A stretch of DNA of 10,491 bases from Candidatus Atribacteria bacterium (lineage in GTDB: Bacteria > Atribacterota > Atribacteria > Atribacterales > Caldatribacteriaceae): contig JARRCQ010000032.1 in assembly GCA_029982105.1 (NCBI GenBank), forward strand, positions 1 through 10,491, in the 5' to 3' direction. Below are positions 1 through 5,640 of this stretch, piece by piece. The translations under genes were made by a program, and so were the position numbers. Below the pieces are notes generated by a model. The model did no database searches and was not told the origin of the DNA. It saw only the letters and a program-made list of their open reading frames with translations. Numbering within the stretch: position 1 is the first letter of the stretch; the number at the start of each line of letters is the position of its first letter.

Positions 1-52
1 CTAAAAACTCGGGATTGCCACGCCATACGAAAAAACGAGGCTCGCAATGACC
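1..52. repeat. End of an intergenic hairpin-type repeat (left copy)
   Basis: Bases 11-49 are identical to 9190-9228, and the match extends weakly on each side, beginning with CTAAAA in both copies. The unit carries ATTGCC near one end and GCAATG near the other, so it can partly fold on itself. It resembles the widely dispersed non-coding repeats of the 'GTCATTGCGAG' type found between genes in many bacterial genomes; that family assignment is my recollection and not a search result. The copy is probably cut by the window edge. Confidence 0.7.
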
Positions 53-99
53 ATTTGGTGAAAATTACTCTTTTTTTCTGTCATAGCAAGGAGGAATAG

Positions 100-255
100 C
101 CTACGGCGTAAGCAAAAAGCAAATTAGATTAAAAAGAATTCGGACAACCACGCTGGAGAACAACACTCCAGCGTGCCTACGGCGTAAACATTAAAGACAA
201 ATTAGATAGAAAAAAATTCGGAGTAATGCCGCTGGGGAAAAAACATCCCAGCGTG
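100..255. repeat. Two tandem copies of a ~76-bp hairpin repeat
   Basis: Unit one runs 100-175 and unit two 176-255. Both begin CCTACGGCGTAA, share the interior AAATTAGAT and AATTCGGA, and end in a GC-rich hairpin. The first hairpin is a perfect 9-bp stem (ACGCTGGAG at 150-158 with CTCCAGCGT at 166-174, 7-base loop). The second is CGCTGGG at 230-236 with CCCAGCG at 247-253. The loops differ while the stems keep pairing, as expected for structure-conserving REP-like elements. No reading frame is apparent. Confidence 0.75.
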
Positions 256-358
256 GCGATCTCGTTTTTGAATCTTTAAAAAAAGCAAAAAGCCAGTTAC
301 ATTATGTTAAAAACTCGGGATCGCCATGGGGAGGAATATGCAACCCTCGCGATGACGG
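230..358. repeat. Composite intergenic repeat, left copy
   Basis: This stretch lines up with 9059-9230 on the other side of the CRISPR block. Shared pieces, in order, are the CGCTGGG/CCCAGCG hairpin, GTGGCGATCTCGTTTTTG, a GTTACAT segment followed by TAAAA, GGGAT-GCCA, and a terminal CTCGC-ATGAC part. The left copy is shorter because the right copy has an extra ~45-bp insertion that duplicates GTGGCGATCTCG. It appears non-coding. I cannot tell whether it moves actively. Confidence 0.6.
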
Positions 359-498
359 ATGAGGGGGCAAAGCCCTTTATTGTTTGAAACGCCTCAGACT
401 GATGAATAAAGTAAAGAGGTGATAATTGAAAAGGGGTCACTCTCCCCCTGAATGTTTATAAGAAACGGAACATTACCACAAATTTTGCAGTTCTCTAT
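359..498. other. Gene-free stretch after the csx1 stop
   Basis: No open frame with a ribosome binding site is visible. It contains a small hairpin GGGC-AAA-GCCC near 366-376 followed by TTTATTGTTT on the plus strand, and the candidate operon terminator listed separately. Together with the repeats at 1-358, the whole 1-498 interval is non-coding. Confidence 0.6.
429..449 (-). terminator. Weak candidate terminator of the csm operon
   Basis: Read on the minus strand, the 5-bp stem AGGGG/CCCCT (432-436 with 445-449, 8-base loop) is followed by a short T run. It lies about 50 bases past the csx1 stop. The stem and T run are short, so this is only a candidate. No better minus-strand terminator is seen between here and the window edge. 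Confidence 0.3.
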
Positions 499-2214
499 TT
501 AGCGCTCTCGGTCAAGAACTATCTTATCTCCCAGAATAAAAGGATGAGTTCTCTGCTCTTCGGGGGGACGCCTATCCACGAGAGCAAAGCGGTTAATGCG
601 AAACACACCGACGCTCCGAGCAATGTCGAGCAACCGCTCTACTATATATTGCATAGCTGTAGTCCCCCCGGTGATACACCCCTCAACAACATCATAATTA
701 CAGAGAAATTGTTCCACCGAAACTTGGTCTCCCTTAAGAGGAGCCACCGTAAAACTTTTTAGTTGTTTTGCCGGAATAAAATCAGAATGAGCATCACCGA
801 GCAATAAGGTAAATACATTTTGATCTGGTATTTTTCTACTTTTCCGAACCTCACCAATAGTAGAGGGCAAAAGCGGACGAGTCTGCTCAGAGAAGATAAC
901 CAGAAGGTCATCGAAACGGCTCAAAAGCGCTGCTGAATACAGGACACCTGGTGATAAACCAAAAGGGACAATGAGCAATTTCTTCCGCTCTTTAGGAGGA
1001 ATGGTATTTAAAGCATCTACCTGCAGCAGGTCATAAACAGCAGAACAAAGGTTGTCTACCACGTCTCTCTTTCCCGTAGTGTGAATGATTTCCTTTTTAA
1101 AACCAGCATGGGCAAACTCATTTCTCCAGTTTCCAATAGAGCTCCAGAGACTACCAATTTTTTTGATAATATTATCCGGACCGATATCTTCTCTGGAGCG
1201 ATTGGACATCCCATTAAGAATTCCTCTGACTTTATCCCGGGTATTATAATAATCCAGCCAGTCCTTCATATCCCGGATTTTAATCATCCAGTTTATCATA
1301 AGCTCCCCTAAAACAATTAAAGTATGGTCTGGATTTCCATGATGGTTATACCATTGGGCTATTTTACCCTCTCTCACCAACTCTTCCTGAGTGAGGAGAA
1401 TCTCGTCTTTCTTATTCGAGGATAGAGCAAACTCTTTTAACTCATCGGATATTTTTTGAAAAACTACTGCCAGCAATCTTTCATATGAACCATTGTTAGA
1501 TTCAAAACTCAACTTCTTTAGGAATCGCTCTACATCCATCCCCATTTCTATAGGAAGGCAAAAAGATATAGATAGACCTAATTTCTGGAGCGGAGTCCTT
1601 AAAGCAGATAGTTTATAACCAATCTCTTTATTTTCTTTGCGCCGGATAATTCGGCATGCCTCTCGGCTTGCGATATCATAAAGAGGATGCACGCTACCAG
1701 TTTCTCGGAAGGTCTGCACGGCATAGAACCAGAAAACCATAGAAAAGAGAGAGGTGAGGTCTACAATAGGATTGGTCTCTCTTCCCTCTTCGAAAGACCC
1801 GTAGTAAATTCCGCCAATATCAACCCCTTTAAAAGCGTATAGAAAAAGAAGAGTAACAAAGTAAACAAAAGGAAGACTGCGAAAAGAATGAGTAACATCG
1901 AGAATAATCTGCTCCCCCTCTACCACTGCATCGGTGAGAGTAAGGACTATCTGGAAAATAGATTCCTCATCTTCAGCATGGGGGATGGACACTGTTTCCA
2001 GGTTCTGATATCCAGCTTTTTCAAACTGAGACTGGATACGAGAAGAAGCTTCAACAGTTTCAGGAGTAACTAAAAGCAAAATTTTCTCTTCCCGAGGGAC
2101 ATCCAGTAACTGAGCGATAGCCAGAGTAGAAAAACAGCTCGAGCATTGCTTCCCCTGGAAAACATAGTTAGTCTCCCGGTATTTTCCAGCTTTCCCAATG
2201 GAGGTGATAAGCAT
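499..2214 (-). CDS. csx1: Csx1-type CARF-HEPN ribonuclease with an extra C-terminal CARF-like domain
   Basis: This is the ancillary ribonuclease of the type III system. In this family, cOA made by Cas10 binds the CARF domain and switches on HEPN RNA cleavage. Residues 1-160 look like the TM1812-type CARF domain: an opening MLITSIGKAGKYRETNY strand and loop, and DVTHSFRSLPF at 106-116. A helical region follows, with the HEPN motif RNEFAH at R364-H369. Unusually, residues ~405-571 form a further alpha/beta segment with LLIVPFGLSPG (413-423) and ITGGTTAM (514-521), which resemble CARF ligand-binding loops. The chain is 571 aa, whereas typical CARF-HEPN Csx1 proteins are about 400-460 aa. The start ATG at 2214 lies 2 bases after the csm5 stop. 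An in-frame GTG at 2262 would add 16 unconserved residues overlapping csm5. The weak AAGAAGAGA site suggests translational coupling. The family call is firm; the C-terminal domain call is inference. Confidence 0.88.
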   Translation of the reverse strand: MLITSIGKAGKYRETNYVFQGKQCSSCFSTLAIAQLLDVPREEKILLLVTPETVEASSRIQSQFEKAGYQNLETVSIPHAEDEESIFQIVLTLTDAVVEGEQIILDVTHSFRSLPFVYFVTLLFLYAFKGVDIGGIYYGSFEEGRETNPIVDLTSLFSMVFWFYAVQTFRETGSVHPLYDIASREACRIIRRKENKEIGYKLSALRTPLQKLGLSISFCLPIEMGMDVERFLKKLSFESNNGSYERLLAVVFQKISDELKEFALSSNKKDEILLTQEELVREGKIAQWYNHHGNPDHTLIVLGELMINWMIKIRDMKDWLDYYNTRDKVRGILNGMSNRSREDIGPDNIIKKIGSLWSSIGNWRNEFAHAGFKKEIIHTTGKRDVVDNLCSAVYDLLQVDALNTIPPKERKKLLIVPFGLSPGVLYSAALLSRFDDLLVIFSEQTRPLLPSTIGEVRKSRKIPDQNVFTLLLGDAHSDFIPAKQLKSFTVAPLKGDQVSVEQFLCNYDVVEGCITGGTTAMQYIVERLLDIARSVGVFRINRFALVDRRPPEEQRTHPFILGDKIVLDRER

Positions 2215-2216
2215 AT

Positions 2217-3338
2217 TCAGATTTTCTCTTCTTGAATCAAACTCCACCCTGCCGGCAGACACTGATTATCCGGGGTTCTGATTATCCAGCGGGTAGTGGG
2301 AAATTCACTAACCGACTTAACTCTCTTCCAATTCCCTTTATATTTCTCCTTTTCCTCGTCTGACAAAAAGTATCCGATGGAGTTAAAATAATAAGTCTTT
2401 CCAAAGCCAATACGCAGGAGAGCTCCTCCTTGCTTGATACTATTTTTATTATTGGTTAAAATCCGACCGTAGCTATTATAAAGCAGTTGATTCTCAGGAG
2501 GTTTATCGCTCCTTTTTTTCAATCTATCAGTTTCATCCTTGAGGAGGGTAAGTGAATAATCCTTGATAGCTTTAAGAATGGCTGATTCTCCTTTCCTAAA
2601 GAATTTCTTCCAATCTTCAGGGATATTTGCTTTCTCAAAACCCGGCAAGATGTTGACTTCAAAAGTCATTTTAGTTCCAGGACGGAATCCCAAAAGAAGA
2701 GCAGGGATAGCAGAAGCAGTTCCTCCTTTGCGCTCTAAAGCGTAGACCCGGAGTGATTCTAAGGGAGAAGGATTGGTATCGGTCACCTGGAGGAATCGGA
2801 GGGCATCATTTTCTGGAGGGTAGTTAGACTTATTGTTAGGCAGGCAAAAAATATCTGAACCAGTATATAACTGGCGGAAATCTTGAAGGTGAGGAGTTGC
2901 TCCGTGTCCCGGTCCTCCATTATTTTGGTTTTTAATATAGTCAAACATCAAAGCAGTTCGGATAGCTCCTTTGATGGAAGAACCTGGAATATAAGGTTTT
3001 CCTCCAGTTAAGGTGGTAAGGAAAAGATTTCGATTTCCAAAAGTCATTGAATCGGGAAAAGAGACTGGAATAGCAGCCCGGGAAAAATCGCGAGGTGAAA
3101 GGCCATGTTCACTAAAGAAGTGTACCAGTGTTCCCTGGCGGGAAGAAACTAATGAGGTAATATCTTTAATTAAAAACCGAGCGTTTTCCCCTTGCTCCAT
3201 CAACCACCGATTAAATTTTACCTGGTCGATGAGATAAATCACTCTTTTTGAGGGTTCGTAGATATAATCAGCTACAGCTGATGCATTTTCCCCGCTTCGA
3301 ACACATATAGGGGTGATGATGCTCAAAGATAATTTCAT
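2217..3338 (-). CDS. csm5: Type III-A effector subunit Csm5 (RAMP)
   Basis: Csm5 is a repeat-associated mysterious protein (RAMP) subunit that caps the crRNA 3' end of the Csm complex and helps recruit nucleases that mature the guide. The 373-aa product begins MKLSLSIITPICVRSGE, a typical RAMP first strand. It has the glycine-rich IPGSSIKGAIRTAL motif in the first half and a C-terminal GGALLRIGFGKTYYFNSIG segment like other Csm5 proteins. The start at 3338 is chosen because AGGAGG sits 9 bases upstream and the ATG overlaps the csm4 stop as ATGA. A GTG-initiated form reaching 3371 adds only basic residues read through the ribosome site. Its place between csm4 and csx1 supports the assignment. 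No damage is seen. Confidence 0.9.
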   Translation of the reverse strand: MKLSLSIITPICVRSGENASAVADYIYEPSKRVIYLIDQVKFNRWLMEQGENARFLIKDITSLVSSRQGTLVHFFSEHGLSPRDFSRAAIPVSFPDSMTFGNRNLFLTTLTGGKPYIPGSSIKGAIRTALMFDYIKNQNNGGPGHGATPHLQDFRQLYTGSDIFCLPNNKSNYPPENDALRFLQVTDTNPSPLESLRVYALERKGGTASAIPALLLGFRPGTKMTFEVNILPGFEKANIPEDWKKFFRKGESAILKAIKDYSLTLLKDETDRLKKRSDKPPENQLLYNSYGRILTNNKNSIKQGGALLRIGFGKTYYFNSIGYFLSDEEKEKYKGNWKRVKSVSEFPTTRWIIRTPDNQCLPAGWSLIQEEKI

Positions 3339-4369
3339 CGCTTTTGACCTCCTTTTTGCCCAAATGCCCACCCCAATGCTTTTCCATATGCCACAGCTCG
3401 CTTTTCAGGAACTGGAGAAACCTCCAGATTCGTCCCCTCAAAAGGAGTTTTTACCAGTGACCCCTCTTGTAGAGCATAGTGAGATTTTTTCCGCTTCCCT
3501 ACAGGCCCACCCCAAAAGAGAAACCCCTCTCGTTTTTGCAGCTCATAACTAATGAGCTGCTCCATTTCCTCTCTTTTGGGAACAGCAGAACTCAGAAGCA
3601 TCATTATGTTTCCCTCCCGAGGAAGCGAGAATGACTCATATTCCCAGGAGGCAAAAGTTCCCTTTCCACTGGCTCTTTCTCCTCCCAGCCCTTCTTCAAT
3701 GAACAAATTTAGAGCACCGGTGAGTTGAGGAGTAAGTTCTCCTTCCAGAAGGAAAAAGAGAAAAGGAGTGATAGACCGCTCTTGAGTCCATTTTGGAAAA
3801 CAAAATTCCAGCTCTGCCTGGTAGTAAAGACCAAGAGATTGAGAATTAACTCTGCTGATAGAAACTTTGGGTTCTAATATCGTCCGGAAAAAACTGGTGT
3901 TTTCTTCAATCCAGGGGATTCTCTCAGTGGAAGATATACAAAACTGGGGATTAAGAAACACAAATCGATCAGAGTTTAGAAGGTCAATCTGAAAAAGGGC
4001 TTCCTCATAATCATAGGTTTGACAAATTTGAGATAAAGCAGAGGAAGATACCCAGGATAGTCGCTTGAGTTTTTTCCTCTGAGTAGGGTCTTCGGGTTCA
4101 CGAAAACGGGCTCTGGGTTTGGGAAAGAACAAAAGGTCTCTATTTTCGTTTTTCTCTTTCGCTCGTAGCCCATAGAAAACTGAAGAAAGACGAAGAGAAT
4201 CAATCATAGGAGCAAAAAGGTCTTCACCATAGAGCTTAACGCCGCTATTTACCAATGCTGAGAAAAGGGTATCAGAATGAACCAGATTGCCAATCCGGTC
4301 CATTCGCCCCTCTCCTATTCGTATCCGGAAATGCTCTGGGGGAAGTAGCTTCACCACCTGAACAGCCAT
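3335..4369 (-). CDS. csm4: Type III-A effector subunit Csm4 (RAMP, crRNA 5' handle binding)
   Basis: Csm4 is the Cas5-like RAMP that binds the 5' tag of the crRNA and contacts Cas10 at the foot of the complex. The product (344 aa from the ATG at 4369) shows the family's early RIGEGRMDRIGNLVHSDTLF segment with HSDTLFSAL, and the glycine-rich loop GLGGERASGKGTF in the second half. It ends with VAYGKALGWAFGQ. The GTG at 4378 would form a GTGA overlap with the csm3 stop and add three residues. I prefer the ATG because GGGGTGA stands 5 bases before it. The downstream end overlaps csm5 by four bases. There are no frameshifts, and both RAMP halves are present. Confidence 0.9.
   Translation of the reverse strand: MAVQVVKLLPPEHFRIRIGEGRMDRIGNLVHSDTLFSALVNSGVKLYGEDLFAPMIDSLRLSSVFYGLRAKEKNENRDLLFFPKPRARFREPEDPTQRKKLKRLSWVSSSALSQICQTYDYEEALFQIDLLNSDRFVFLNPQFCISSTERIPWIEENTSFFRTILEPKVSISRVNSQSLGLYYQAELEFCFPKWTQERSITPFLFFLLEGELTPQLTGALNLFIEEGLGGERASGKGTFASWEYESFSLPREGNIMMLLSSAVPKREEMEQLISYELQKREGFLFWGGPVGKRKKSHYALQEGSLVKTPFEGTNLEVSPVPEKRAVAYGKALGWAFGQKGGQKR
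3348..3353 (-). promoter_or_regulatory. Ribosome binding site of csm5
   Basis: A perfect AGGAGG lies 9 bases before the ATG at 3338, inside the end of csm4. It decides the csm5 start over the upstream in-frame GTG at 3371. Confidence 0.8.
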
Positions 4370-4374
4370 AGCGG

Positions 4375-5130
4375 TCACCCCACCAGTTGCGACATAAGCA
4401 CTTGAATTAATTCATCAACATCAAAAGTAGTGTTCTCTTTAGTAAGAAGAGGTAAACGGCTATTATTGCCCACATATTCCAGCTTTCTTTTCAAGCTGAA
4501 AGTCAGGTTACGAAAAGCCACTTTGCCCGACCCTCGGGTTCCACTTCCCCCTAAGTATTCATCTTCGACCATACGAAGCCCCCTCATAAAGAAACGAATG
4601 AGTTGGTCTATCTGGTCGCGGTCATCTTCAAAAAAGTTAAGAACCATTTCAAAGCCAAAGAGAGAGCCGGCCGGGACTCGTTCAATAGTACGAGGCTTAG
4701 CCGCGCCACTAATCCGGTCTATGATATTTTCTGTTTTCTCCTCAGTGAAGGTTTTTTCTTCAATAAGGTCAGGAAACTTCTCTTTGAAATCATCAATATC
4801 CAGCCAGGCATCCCGAACAGACAAACGACTCAGAGTTTTCTTTTCATCATCTGAAGAATGGCTTCCAAAAAGGAGACAAACTAAACACTGCCCGCACCCA
4901 CAGGGTTCACCGCTATTACGAGCTCCTTCCTTACCTTCTGCTCGCTCTAAAGTGCAACGCATTTTCCCTTTTAAGGAGGAACCAGGAATATAGGGAATGC
5001 CGTCGGCAGTTTTTATCACTGGATCGTCCATACCACCGATTTCTCCAGTTTCTCGAGAGCCTCCAATATGAAGGCCGGTTTGAGTTTCAATTTTCCCATT
5101 CAGAAAAAGCTTTCCCAGAAATTGGTTCAT
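4375..5130 (-). CDS. csm3: Type III-A backbone subunit Csm3, target-RNA endonuclease
   Basis: Csm3 is the Cas7-like repeated backbone protein that lines the crRNA and cuts target RNA at 6-nt intervals. The 251-aa product has GLHIGGS at 19-25 and GGMDDPV at 32-38. By position, D35 corresponds to the catalytic aspartate of characterised Csm3 proteins (D32 in the S. epidermidis protein as I recall it). IPGSSLKGKMR is at 48-58, and YLGGSGTRGSGKVAF in the C-terminal half is the glycine-rich loop. C77, C79, C82 and C85 form a tight cluster that probably binds zinc, as in some thermophile and archaeal Csm3 proteins. The ATG at 5130 has GAGGGGG 8 bases upstream. The longer open frame back to 5247 overlaps csm2 and is not conserved-looking. 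Confidence 0.93.
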   Translation of the reverse strand: MNQFLGKLFLNGKIETQTGLHIGGSRETGEIGGMDDPVIKTADGIPYIPGSSLKGKMRCTLERAEGKEGARNSGEPCGCGQCLVCLLFGSHSSDDEKKTLSRLSVRDAWLDIDDFKEKFPDLIEEKTFTEEKTENIIDRISGAAKPRTIERVPAGSLFGFEMVLNFFEDDRDQIDQLIRFFMRGLRMVEDEYLGGSGTRGSGKVAFRNLTFSLKRKLEYVGNNSRLPLLTKENTTFDVDELIQVLMSQLVG

Positions 5131-5138
5131 TGTGATTT

Positions 5139-5145
5139 CCCCCTC
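5139..5145 (-). promoter_or_regulatory. Ribosome binding site of csm3
   Basis: GAGGGGG lies 8 bases before the ATG at 5130, in the 16-base gap after csm2. It shows that the start is here rather than at the upstream in-frame codon at 5247. Confidence 0.7.
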
Positions 5146-5146
5146 A

Positions 5147-5614
5147 TTATTTATCAGAGTAATATTTCTGATAGGCAACCATCGCTTCAGCGCATTTCTG
5201 AATACCTTTAAAATCTTGCTTGGTTTGCATAGCCAGGATAGCATCACTAAGGAGCGTAACTACCAGTCCAATTGCATCACGGTCTCGCTCTTCGCGACCG
5301 ACAATATAAGCCAGTCGAGGAACAGTAAAGAGGAGGTCATTTTCACTTTTAGCCCCTTTTATCATCTCGTATATTTTCCGCATCCGGGAAAAGGTGATTT
5401 TTCCGGCCTGTTGTTTCATAAAATCTTTTAGTTTCTGGTTAAACTCTTTAAACTCATCCATCTCCATCCGGTCAAACCGCAAAATTTTCTCAGCGTAATT
5501 GGGAGTTGAGAAAGCCTCCTTTAAATTTTTACGCCATCGTTCTTCCTGAGAAGCAGTATCTTCTTTGCGGGGATAGGGGCCTGATGCCCGGTTTCTTTCT
5601 GCTCTCATATTCAT
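5147..5614 (-). CDS. csm2: Type III-A small subunit Csm2
   Basis: Csm2 is the small, mostly helical subunit (Cas11 role) that forms the minor filament of the Csm complex and helps hold the target RNA. The product (155 aa from the ATG at 5614) has a charged, probably disordered N-terminal ~35 residues. The rest is rich in predicted helices, with the family-like features FNQKLKDFMKQQAGKITFSR, VPRLAYIVGRE and a C-terminal AEAMVAYQKYY. Identification rests on this pattern plus its place between cas10 and csm3. A GTG at 5626 is possible but lies too close to the AAGGAGA site; from the ATG at 5614 the spacing is about 11 bases. The gap to cas10 is 26 bases. Confidence 0.88.
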   Translation of the reverse strand: MNMRAERNRASGPYPRKEDTASQEERWRKNLKEAFSTPNYAEKILRFDRMEMDEFKEFNQKLKDFMKQQAGKITFSRMRKIYEMIKGAKSENDLLFTVPRLAYIVGREERDRDAIGLVVTLLSDAILAMQTKQDFKGIQKCAEAMVAYQKYYSDK

Positions 5615-5640
5615 CTTTTTGCCCACTCTCCTTTTATTAA

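Noticed and set aside
100..255. Possible CRISPR repeat-spacer units
   Set aside because: Only two copies, similar along their whole length rather than alternating repeat and unique spacer, and each with its own hairpin; better explained as tandem intergenic repeats.
362..385. Plus-strand terminator GGGC-AAA-GCCC followed by TTTATTGTTT
   Set aside because: No plus-strand gene lies upstream in the window and the stem is only 4 bp, so I only mention it in the gap description.
544..762. Plus-strand open frames opposite csx1 and the other csm genes
   Set aside because: They are complementary shadows of well-supported minus-strand genes, with no recognisable protein or start signals.
4430..4993. 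187-codon open frame on the plus strand inside csm3
   Set aside because: It is antisense to a strongly supported csm3 gene, has a biased serine/arginine-rich composition and no ribosome site.
5131..5247. 39-residue N-terminal extension of Csm3
   Set aside because: It lies wholly within or after csm2 in another frame, and the good ribosome site and the RAMP first strand both place the start at 5130.
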